Positions 1 through 6,685 of a DNA stretch of 12,660 nt are shown here, one piece after another. Positions within the stretch are counted from its first letter, which is position 1; each line of letters opens with the position of its first letter. Source of the stretch: Multifurca ochricompacta (taxonomy: Eukaryota > Basidiomycota > Agaricomycetes > Russulales > Russulaceae); the NCBI GenBank assembly GCA_022496185.1, contig WTXG01000578.1, positions 1 to 12,660 of the forward strand, written 5' to 3'. Made by a program: the position numbers and the translations under genes. The notes under the pieces are model-generated. The model ran no database searches and had not been told where the DNA came from. It was given only the letters and a program-made list of their open reading frames with translations.

Positions 1-480
1 CTCATCGGTCAGCGTATGGTGCAGTCGACCTGTGTACCTTTCTTCCAGATAAACGGGAGCCCCGTAAACCGGTCCATCCTTCCTCATGCATCCTGCCACG
101 TCCATCCCTCCGTTGGTGTAGTAGATATGTTTTGGATTTTGGAACCGTCGGCCATCGTGATCTCTAGAGGAAATACATGGATGAGTTTGGGTTGTTAGGG
201 ATGAAGGGGAATCAGGAGCTTCGTCATCGATCTCCCCATTGAGCAGGTCGTTGGGGTGGGGTTCTTCACAGTGGGTGAAGTCGTCGTTCGGGTTTGGGAC
301 TGGTTCTTGACATGGGCTTCTGCAGCTTCATAGTGATGGGGGAGGAGGGACGAGTAGATGGGTGAGCGGACGGGAAGTTCTCGACGACAGTCACGGGGAG
401 GCGAAAGCGTCAATGGCGGCTGAGGCGGCAATGAAAGACATGATAGATTGTTCTGTGGTAGTAATTCGCTGGGGTAGCAT
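1..480 (-). pseudogene. Open frame downstream of the chromodomain (3' ORF), interrupted, runs off window
   Basis: After the pol stop (TAA, 519-517) the same frame carries on. An ATG at 480 opens a protein-like segment (MLPQRITTTEQSIMSFIAAS...), two TGA codons follow (393-391 and 330-328), and then 109 codons are open from 327 to the window edge. That last part looks genuinely coding: acidic/proline-rich near 250-290, then HDGRRFQNPKHIYY and YGAPVYLEERYTGRL. Between about 300 and 400 another frame (starting ATG 512) also looks protein-like, with HHYEAAEAHVKNQ, so the gap may be two compensating indels rather than two nonsense mutations. No domain is recognised. It lies where an env-like or accessory gene sits in some LTR elements, but no signal peptide or membrane segment is visible. 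It could be a readthrough extension of pol or a separate 3' gene. Confidence 0.5.
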
Positions 481-549
481 ATACTGGGGGATTTGAGAGA
501 GTCCGGGGCCATCCTTTTAACTGTTCTTAGGCGCTTCTGGGTGTCGGGT

Positions 550-708
550 GTGGAACTCCACGATAAGGACCGGGGCAGAGATATCTCCGGCTGGTTCCCA
601 TGAGTTGTCAGAGGCTGGGAATCCCTTCCACTTGATTAGGTAGTATAACTTGCGCCCTCGGCCTTGTCGCTTCGAATCTAGAATGTGTTCTACTTCCCAC
701 TCTTCTTC
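550..708 (-). other. Chromodomain at the C-terminus of element A integrase
   Basis: About 50 residues, from EEEWEVEHILDSKRQGRGRK through LYYLIKWKGFPASDNSWEP to the acidic/hydrophobic tail, match the chromodomain fold: a first aromatic in EWEVE, the WKG core and the SWEP element. The aromatic positions expected for a methyl-lysine cage appear to be kept. In chromoviruses this module is thought to direct integration to chromatin carrying H3K9 methylation (established for related elements, not shown here). It is in frame to the pol stop TAA at 519-517, but a one-base loss near 842 separates it from the GPF motif. The spacing from GPF to chromodomain is normal for the family. Confidence 0.92.
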
Positions 709-719
709 CCCGTTGATAA

Positions 720-1930
720 GGTCAGGTGGCGGTCTCGGGAAATTTTCTCCGTGCAGAGGTGTCTCTTTGTAAGGGGTGAGTAATCTGGCATGGAAGACTG
801 GGTGAATGCGCCATGCAGGGGGGAGTTTGAGTTCATATGACAGTCTGACAGCTTCCTTGTTATCTTGAAGGGTCCGTGACGTCGGGGCGCTAACTTGGCT
901 GTTGGGTGTGACGTGTGAATGTTCTTCCCTTCCAGCCAAACCAGGTCATTGGTTCGATAAGGCATGAACCTTGTGGGCTTCTCTGCCAGGGTCTTTTGCA
1001 CCTTCAACAAGTTCTCATTGGCCGATTTCCGAATCTCTTCCCATTGGTTGATACGCTGGGTGGCCGAAGGGACGTTCGTCGGCTTTCCGGTCCATGTGGC
1101 TCGAGGCGTCCATCCCATGATAAGTGAGAATGGGGAGTGTTTCGTGGTGCCATTAGGCCAGGAGTTGTGTGCAAATTCTGCCGTTGCAAGCCAGTCCGCC
1201 CAGTCGTCCTGTCGTCCATTGCACCAAAATCGAAGGTACTGTTCAAGCCACTGATTTGTCCTTTCCGACTGTCCATCTGTCTGTGGGTGGTATGCGTGGA
1301 GATGTTTTGCGCGATGTTTAGTGTTCTGCAGAGTGCCCTGGCGAACGTGGATGTGAAGCGTGGGTCACGGTCTGAGATGATCTTTTCAGGAAGGCCATAG
1401 TGTCTGTAAACATGATCTAGGTAGAGCTTGGCCACTCCTTCTGCCGTGATGGATTCATTGCAGGGTATGAACAGCGCTGCTTTTGAACAGTCATGGTCAG
1501 TGATGGTCAGGATTGAGTCGAAGCCCTGGAGGTGGGGAGTTTGACAACGAAGTCCATGGCTATTGTTTGGAACGGTTGCGAAGTTGTGGTGTAATTGGGA
1601 ACAATGCCGGCGGGTGTGGGTGTGTATTCACTTTGTTGGCCTGGCAATCTGCGCATCCTTTCACGTATTCTTCTACATCCTTCTTCATGTTCGGCCACCA
1701 GTAGTCTCGTTGGCAAGGGCATAGGTGTTAGCGATGCCGGGATGTCCTGCAGAGGGGAGATCGTGGTGAAAATGGATCACCCCCCTCTTAATGTTGTCGC
1801 CACCGGTGACAACGAGTCGATCCCCGTCCTTCCACCAAAGGCCGTCAATTTTCTTCAGATTATGTGCATCCGCCCAAGTTTCGCATAGTTGTTGATTCAT
1901 ATTTTGCGACACCTGGGCCCATAAATCCAT
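720..1930 (-). pseudogene. Element A integrase region with HHCC zinc finger, core and GPF motif
   Basis: The zinc finger has HFHHDLPSAGHPGIANTYAL (His pair, about 1770-1740), then after a one-base loss the Cys pair in GCADCQANK (about 1655-1641). The DDE core is split across frames: FQTIAMDFVVKLP holds the first Asp (about 1575-1535), GLPEKIISDRDPRFTS the second (about 1400-1350), and GQSERTNQW the Glu (about 1270). The C-terminal part VWLEGKNIHTSHPTAKLAPRRHGPFKI carries the GPF motif (about 880-850), followed by the chromodomain. Breaks near 1710, 1590, 1535, 1297 and 842 inactivate it. Confidence 0.88.
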
Positions 1931-1949
1931 GTGTGAAGACTGACAACAG

Positions 1950-2440
1950 CCGTCCTCGTGAAAACTTCCTCTGGGAGTACTGTCACATCATTGTTGTCCT
2001 CTGCACCATTATTTAGGTCAGGTCGTCTTGATAGGGCATCTGCACGAGCATTACGACTTCCAGCAATGTGTTTCAATTGAAGTTGTACTCTTCGAGCTCC
2101 AAACTTCGCGAGCGACCCGTCGGCTTATTTTATGGGGTTCCTTCCAATAGAGCAGGTTGGAGTGGTCAGTATGAATGATGGTCTTGTGAGGTGTTCCCAC
2201 TAGGTATGGTCGCCAATGTCGTAGCGCTTTCACAATGGCAAGCAATTCCCTATCCCAGATATCATAGTTTCGTTCCGCTGGTGAGAATGTTTCCGAATAG
2301 AAGGCGACTGGGTGAAGTAGTCCCACTTCATCTCTTTGATTTAGTACGGCTCCATTAGCAAAATGGGATGCGTCGACTTCGAGTTCAAAGGGCTTCTTCA
2401 GATCCGGCTGCAAGAGGACTGGTTCTGAGCCAACGATGTC
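1950..2440 (-). pseudogene. Element A RNase H region
   Basis: The stretch 2413-2100 is open and carries the Ty3-type RNase H: FELEVDASHFANGAVLNQRD with the first catalytic Asp in VDAS, NYDIWDRELLAIVKALRHW with the catalytic Glu, and HTDHSNLLYW with the next Asp. Frame breaks follow near 2098 and 2078, after which a tether segment resembling GSRNARADALSRRPD leads towards integrase. The CGA codon after RHW is intact here (read RPYLVG), which identifies the TGA at the same place in element C as a point mutation. Confidence 0.88.
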
Positions 2441-3380
2441 TCAGATCTGCTCAAAGGCCCACTGATGCTCTTCTGCCCAGTGCCAGGGTACATCCTTCTT
2501 CAACAGTCCATTCAGCGGTTGAGGATTCCTGAAAATCCCTTGACAAATCGTCGATAGAAGTTGCAAAATCCGATGAAGGACCGCACATCCTTGACACACG
2601 TAGGTATGGGCCATTCTCGGATTCCTGTACTTTTATCGGGTCCATCCGTACGTGTCCTCCTTCTAGGATGACTCCCAGATACTCAACGCTTTGTTGTTCG
2701 AACGAGCATTTGGCCGGTTTAAGGTATAGATCATGCTCGCGTAGGATGTCCAACACCTGGTGTACTCGCTTTCGATGATGGGTTAGGTCGTCCGTGTAGC
2801 CACCAGTATATCATCTATGTAACTACCACTTCGCCAGTAAGAATGAGGTCGCGGAAGATGTGATTCATCATAGACTGAAAAGTGGCGGGCGAGTTGGTAA
2901 GGCCGAAAAACATGACATTCGGCTCAAAGAGCCCTTGGTTGGTTTTAAATGCTGCTTTACACTGGTCTCCCTCTTTGATCCGAATATTGTTGTAACCCCA
3001 ACGGACGTCCATTTTGGAGAATAAGGACTTGTCCCGCATAGTATCGATGAGTTCTGATATGAGTGGTAGTGGGTAGGCATTTTTCACAGTATGGGCATTT
3101 ATCCGTCGGTAGTCTTGTACAGGTGAAGTTTGCCATCTTTCTTTTTGATGAAGAAGAATGGTGACGCATATGGTGATTTGACGGACGAATGTACCCCTTG
3201 GCAAGATGTTCCTCGAGGAAAGTCGTGAGTGCTGCTTGTTCTGCCTGGGACAGTGGGTAGATTTTACAGTCGATTGCTGCTGGCGTATCTGGTGTGAAAT
3301 CGATGGCATGGTCCCACGGTCTGGCAGGAGGAAACGTTGCGATTCCTCCTCTGAGAACACCTTCCAGTGCCGGTGGTACT
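2441..3380 (-). pseudogene. Element A reverse transcriptase region
   Basis: Recognisable RT blocks in order: [11 protein letters not shown] linker, a segment with [41 protein letters not shown] (first catalytic Asp), [19 protein letters not shown], and a YIDD active-site box just below 2823. The YIDD lies after a one-base loss, so it is not in the frame of the fingers/palm block before it. The thumb/connection part ([20 protein letters not shown]) is in frame from about 2756, and is lost again near 2626. Compare element C, where the same region is one continuous frame with YMDD. Confidence 0.88.
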
Positions 3381-3529
3381 CTTTAGGCACTACCTCCTCG
3401 AAGGTCCTTTCTGTATATCCTTCCACCGCTTTCTGCGCAAGTTCTGATGCTTTGGTAGCGAAGCAACGGCCTGGATCTTCCTCTTCTTTTTCTACCCTCC
3501 GCACGCCGAGTGTCAGGCTGCATAGTCGT

Positions 3530-3880
3530 ACCCCTTGACATGATAAGAACGGGGTAGGAATCTTTGTCCATAGTGGCATCACTCCAGTTAATCTTGGGTT
3601 CGAATGCAGCGAGCCAGGGGTATCCTAAAACCAGATCCTCTTCACCAAGATTGGTGACCAGGAAGCGTATGATCTTCGTTCTTTCCCCTACTTGGACACT
3701 GAGGTCGGTGTAATGTGTGATTTTTCCCGCTCGGTTGGCAGTCCCATCAATATTCCAGATATTCTTTTCCTGAGGGAGTGCCAGCATCCCTAATCCCATG
3801 GTTCTCGCCATTCGTGGGCTAATAAAGTTATCGGTGGCTCCTGAGTTGATCAGGATGTCACGGTCGGCCGTCCTCTGTGT
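3530..3880 (-). pseudogene. Element A protease region, catalytic Asp changed to Asn
   Basis: The retropepsin active-site motif reads NSGATDN here, whereas elements B and C read DSGATDN. The codon at 3847-3845 is AAC instead of GAC, and the change is C to T in a plus-strand CpG (now t3847 g3848). Downstream the segment NIWNIDGTANRAGKITHYTD and the flap-like [16 protein letters not shown] match B and C closely. A single-base loss near 3885 puts the protease out of frame with the preceding linker, and another near 3532 ends it. The motif change alone should abolish peptidase activity in a retropepsin, since the Asp is the nucleophile-activating residue (family knowledge). Confidence 0.85.
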
Positions 3881-3977
3881 AGTCTGAAATGCACTGGTAT
3901 TTTCAAAGATTTGAAGCGACTAGTATACACAGAGGTTACATGTAGTGCTCGCGCCCAGGCCGATGGGGTAGAGCCAG

Positions 3978-3986
3978 TCAAAAATC
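3978..3986 (-). promoter_or_regulatory. gag-pol junction of element A: T5 run followed by gag stop
   Basis: In gag frame the codons are GAT TTT TGA, and the pol frame reads GGA TTT TTG and continues into the TPSAWARALHV segment shared by all three elements. A -1 slip of tRNA-Phe from TTT to the overlapping TTT, with the stop in the A site, would connect gag to pol. No classical X XXY YYZ heptamer is present, so this is a proposal. B has the same T5 run (6642-6646), and C has T4 with the opposite relative frame. Confidence 0.4.
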
Positions 3987-5492
3987 CTTCTTTGCGAATG
4001 CCTTTTCCACTAGGATGGCTCGCACTTCTTCACTCTCCTTCATCATGTTGGCCCATATTTCTTGTGCCTTTTCCTCCTTCGTCATTGTCTTTTTGTCAAT
4101 AGTTGGTGGGTTGTTGCAGACAGGCGTAACGGTTGCTTCTGCCGCACGTACTCCCTTCTTCGGGCATTCCCTTGACATGTGCCCTTGTGCTTTGCAGCGA
4201 AAGCACCGTCCTTCCTTCATCAACGTCTGCCTCTCGTCCTCCGTAAGGGCGACGCGTGCCCTGGTTCTGTCCGCAGAGGTATCCATTGCGTTTGGATCCC
4301 TCTGACTGGTGTGTGTGGGTTTAACCCCAAAGGCGGCCTTCCATTGGTCGCGGGTCTTTCCCCTCCTGGTGTCGACTCCGAAGCGGGTCTGAAAGTCGAG
4401 GTAATCCTGCTGCTGTCGCCGGGCAGCGTCGACCCATGTATCCCAGTCATTGGGATGGTGGAATTGGATAATGTTCTTTACCAGGGGGTTAGGCAACCCT
4501 TGGGAGAAGAGGTCCAACGTTGCCTCTTCATCTGTGTCATAACCGGCCCTATTGGCCAAACTTCTGAACTTTGCCACATAGGCATCTAGCTCTCCTTTCT
4601 CCATCTTTAGAGCCTTCAATTCCCGGGCTGCCTTCTGCTTGGCCTGCCCATCCATGTATGCATCTTTAAACCGCTGGGCAATGGTTTCCCAAAGCCCTTC
4701 ACTAGTGGTGCGACGCCCACTTTCAATCTGCTCATTCAGCCATTCCAGCTGCTCCATGGTCCAATCGTCTACAGCCTCCCCTCGGATCAGTGATAGGAAG
4801 AGGTTGGCGCGTTGGAAAGGATTAATGATTTGGGGAACATCATGGTTGAAGTTTTTGAACGTGGTAAACTCCAACATGAACTTTTTGCTTTGTGATCGAT
4901 CCCCTGTAAACGTCTGTGGCAGTACACCTGACAGACGTCCCGATGGCGGGGGAATGTTCGGTGGCAGCATGGCTGGTGGTGGCGGAGGAGGGGGAGCTGG
5001 ATCTGGGAGCTGGGCGGCGATTGTAGACATGTTTTGGTGAAACGGGGTGACGGTGTCTGTAGACTGTATGGAAATCTGGGGGGTTGTCAAAGCAGGGGCT
5101 CTGATCGTGACAACTCCGGGTGCAACTGGGGCTGTAGTCGACGCTAATACCAGTGCCTCTTCACTATTTTCTTCTACGTACTCTTCTGGCTCGGAGTCCG
5201 TAACAATGGCTGGGGGATTTTCTCTCCACGGCCCTAATCCAAATTCAGGCGGAGCAGGTCCTGTAGTGACCCACGAGTTTCGACTATCCAAGTATCGGAT
5301 ACGGTACCAAACTCTTCTCTCGTCGTCATATTCTACCGGTTGGTATCTTCTGTCGTGATAGACGTAGTATCCAAACTCGGATTCAAAGTCTTTCCAAGCG
5401 GCAGAGCCAAGTACTTGTTGTGAAAGATTATTCTCGTCTCTGCGTTCGATGAGTTCTTCTTTAAAGAGGGTCTGACTGCGGCTGGAAGCCAC
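3978..5492 (-). CDS. gag: gag of element A, intact 504 codons, GTG at the conserved start
   Basis: Structural protein that would form the virus-like particle and package the element RNA. A conserved N-terminal block of about 95 residues (FGYYVYHD, PVEYDDERRVWYRIRY, SWVTTGPAPPEFGLGPW) is followed by an acidic linker, two proline runs (about 166-183), a retrotransposon gag domain (about 200-375, with EQLEWLNEQIESGRRTTSEG and LFSQGLPNPLVKNIIQFHHP), and a CCHC knuckle with Cys430, Cys433, His438, Cys443. The frame is closed upstream by TAA across the LTR end (5516-5514) and contains no ATG before codon 155. The first codon shown is GTG, and the matching codon is GTG in B and C too. It ends at TGA directly after a T5 run, and pol continues in the -1 frame. 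No break in 1.5 kb, unlike the adjoining pol. Confidence 0.9.
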   Translation of the reverse strand: MASSRSQTLFKEELIERRDENNLSQQVLGSAAWKDFESEFGYYVYHDRRYQPVEYDDERRVWYRIRYLDSRNSWVTTGPAPPEFGLGPWRENPPAIVTDSEPEEYVEENSEEALVLASTTAPVAPGVVTIRAPALTTPQISIQSTDTVTPFHQNMSTIAAQLPDPAPPPPPPPAMLPPNIPPPSGRLSGVLPQTFTGDRSQSKKFMLEFTTFKNFNHDVPQIINPFQRANLFLSLIRGEAVDDWTMEQLEWLNEQIESGRRTTSEGLWETIAQRFKDAYMDGQAKQKAARELKALKMEKGELDAYVAKFRSLANRAGYDTDEEATLDLFSQGLPNPLVKNIIQFHHPNDWDTWVDAARRQQQDYLDFQTRFGVDTRRGKTRDQWKAAFGVKPTHTSQRDPNAMDTSADRTRARVALTEDERQTLMKEGRCFRCKAQGHMSRECPKKGVRAAEATVTPVCNNPPTIDKKTMTKEEKAQEIWANMMKESEEVRAILVEKAFAKKDF

Positions 5493-5498
5493 GATGAG

Positions 5499-5509
5499 AG
5501 ACTCGACTT
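5499..5509 (-). other. Primer-binding site, element A (self-priming type)
   Basis: Minus strand AAGTCGAGTCT, starting two bases (TC) after the LTR end. It does not begin with TGG, so it is not complementary to a tRNA 3' CCA end. It is perfectly complementary over 11 bases to 5734-5744 in the same LTR. The two spacer bases would appear as extra terminal bases on the cDNA, to be removed by integrase 3' processing. Confidence 0.75.
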
Positions 5510-5733
5510 GATGTTACGTCCGGTGCGGGACGTTCCACACGACTTGTGTGACAGCGTTCGTTCGTAGTCAGATAAGGGATCAATAAGACCCCTTGGAGTT
5601 TTAGACGGGAAGAGTCAGAGTCAAAGAGGCTGCACTCTAAGACGCTGTTGAGCAGAAGGTACCAGAAGTACCGAGATGATCAAGTCAAGGCTTTCAAAGG
5701 GGTGTCCAGAAGACAAGCACCGATGTATTCAAT

Positions 5734-5744
5734 AAGTCGAGTCT
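5734..5744 (-). promoter_or_regulatory. Self-primer segment / predicted transcript 5' end, element A
   Basis: The minus strand reads AGACTCGACTT, the exact reverse complement of the primer-binding site 5499-5509. In Tf1 of fission yeast the first 11 bases of the mRNA pair with the primer-binding site and are cleaved to prime cDNA synthesis. Position relative to the TATA box and the length of 11 fit that model. The match does not extend on either side. Confidence 0.72.
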
Positions 5745-5770
5745 AAGGTCTACTGGGTAGCTATAGCGGA

Positions 5771-5778
5771 CTTATATA
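5771..5778 (-). promoter_or_regulatory. TATA box of LTR A
   Basis: TATATAAG on the minus strand, 34 bases before the first base of the 11-mer (5744) that pairs with the primer-binding site. LTR B has the same box at 8425-8432 with the same 34-base spacing, which supports it as the core promoter. Confidence 0.75.
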
Positions 5779-5899
5779 CGTAAGGCAGTGGGCGTCTACG
5801 AGATAAGGATACAGAGTCAAGTGGGCCCAAATATCTGAAAGCGGAGGGCGTAAAGCCTGGCTTCTACTGATAGGGGATTAAGTAAATGTCCGATCGTAT

Positions 5900-5920
5900 G
5901 ATAAGGAGATAAGCGATAAG
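5900..5920 (+). promoter_or_regulatory. Cluster of three GATAAG motifs in U3 of LTR A
   Basis: GATAAG at 5900, 5908 and 5915, with a further copy at 5802. The triplet is conserved in LTR B. GATAAG matches the core bound by fungal GATA zinc-finger factors (nitrogen, iron and light control). Binding is inferred only. Confidence 0.4.
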
Positions 5921-6089
5921 CGAAGAAACAAGTAGGTAAACATGAACAAGCAAACGAGTCACGGGGATGGACGAAGGGCATGTGACGGATCCCACGATGG
6001 AGATGTGATCTGGTAGTGAAGCGTGGGCGGCAGGGAAGGGTCATCGTTGGGTAAGAGGAAAAAGACTGGGAGTGACGGGGTTCGTAACA

Positions 6090-6685
6090 TTCTGGGCTAA
6101 TTCTGATGCCTTGGTAGCATAGCAGCGACCTAGGTCTTCCTCTTCTGTGTTCGTGGCTTTTACTGTCGGATGTCTGACTGTGTAGTCATAGCCCATCGAC
6201 GTAATGACAGTGGGATATGATTCTTTATTCATCGTCGCATCAGCCCAGTTGATCTTGGGTTCGAACGCAGCGAGCCATGGGTACCCTAGGATGAGATCTT
6301 CGTCTCCCAGGTCCGTAATTAGGAAACGAATGTTCTTTGTGTCCTCTCCCACCTGGACCTTTAGATCCGTGTAGTGAGTGATCTTTCCAGCACGATTGGC
6401 CGTTCCGTCAATATTCCAGATATTTTTTTCCTGGGGAAGTGCCAGTCTTCCCAAGCCCATGGTTTTGATCAGTCGTGGGTGAATGAAGTTATCCGTGGCT
6501 CCAGAATCCACTAGAATGTCTCGATCGGCCGTCCTCTGTGTAGTTTCAAAATGGACTGGTATTTTTAATGACTTGAATCGACTAGCATACACAGAGGTAA
6601 CATGGAGTGCTCGTGCCCAGGCCGATGGGTTTGAGCCTAACAAAAATCCTTTTTCGCAAACGCCTTTTCTACCAGTATGGCGCAC
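6090..6685 (-). pseudogene. pol: pol of element B: protease portion, truncated by insertion of A
   Basis: The frame is open without any break from 6685 to the junction. It begins with the linker shared by all copies (GSNPSAWARALHVTSVYASR), then the retropepsin with a normal active site DSGATDN (Asp about residue 60 from 6685), NIWNIDGTANRAGKITHYTD and [17 protein letters not shown]. It ends at [12 protein letters not shown] where LTR A starts, and about 15 further codons are read from the LTR before a stop at 6041. RT, RNase H and integrase are absent from this window. The protease domain itself is complete and has the intact catalytic residue that A lacks. It overlaps the gag end and is in the -1 frame, as in A. 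Confidence 0.9.

Larger units (their letters stand above)
517..3984 (-). pseudogene. pol: pol of element A (PR-RT-RNase H-INT-chromodomain), many frameshifts
   Basis: The polyprotein would process itself (protease), copy the element RNA (RT, RNase H) and insert the cDNA (integrase). Every domain is recognisable, but the frame changes roughly every 50-400 bases. By comparison with the intact C pol and the B protease, single-base losses are placed near 3885, 3532, 3497, 3332, 3186, 3122, 2823, 2798, 2626, 2522, 2098, 2078, 1710, 1590, 1535, 1297 and 842. TGA codons also sit at 3515-3513 and 2443-2441. No inserted base was needed to explain any break. Residues between the breaks remain well conserved. 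The frame joins gag at the T run 3984-3980. As written no domain could be made as part of a single product, so this copy would depend on proteins from elsewhere. Confidence 0.92.
1..6089 (-). mobile_element. Element A: Ty3/gypsy chromovirus, 5' LTR to beyond pol, 3' end off window
   Basis: Seen: reading leftwards, a complete LTR (5512-6089), a primer-binding site, gag (5492-3978), a pol remnant in the order protease, RT, RNase H, integrase, chromodomain (about 3984-517), then another open stretch to the window edge. This domain order with integrase after RNase H is that of Ty3/gypsy, and the GPF motif plus chromodomain places it in the chromoviruses. The element begins exactly where element B protease is interrupted, so it is read as a same-strand insertion into B, and by nesting it is the youngest of the three. 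Its 3' LTR, and the 5-bp target duplication expected from the family (candidate copy 6090-6094, ttctg), should lie left of base 1. Pol is not functional as sequenced. Confidence 0.93.
5512..6089 (-). repeat. 5' LTR of element A (578 bp)
   Basis: The ends are the inverted repeat TGTTACG ... CGTAACA, standard TG...CA termini. The same ends and about the same length occur at 8166-8750, which confirms the LTR. By the predicted transcript start at 5744, U3 is 5745-6089 (345 bp) and R-U5 is 5512-5744 (233 bp). U3 holds a TATA box and a cluster of GATAAG motifs. No ATG occurs on the minus strand between 5744 and the gag start. The protease frame of B runs into this LTR as far as 6041, which is read-through and not a gene. 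No poly(A) signal is assigned with confidence. Confidence 0.95.

Noticed and set aside
195..512. A 105-codon minus-strand ORF starting ATG just after pol's stop
   Set aside because: Not listed separately. Only its middle looks protein-like, and it overlaps the frame that is open to the window edge; one of the two is partly a shadow.
915..1400. Open frames on the plus strand (also at 3206-3538, 4015-4589, 4639-5358, 6776-7069, 7707-8012, 8872-9258, 10458-11544)
   Set aside because: Each is the antisense of a recognisable gag or pol segment, and none shows a known domain.
4968..5010. G-rich stretch as a possible G-quadruplex or regulatory repeat
   Set aside because: It is the antisense of the proline codon run in gag A (residues about 166-173), which explains it.
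5499..5509. Primer-binding site for a host tRNA 3' end
   Set aside because: The site does not begin with TGG, and the complement would not end in CCA. An internal tRNA half cannot be excluded without the host tRNA set.
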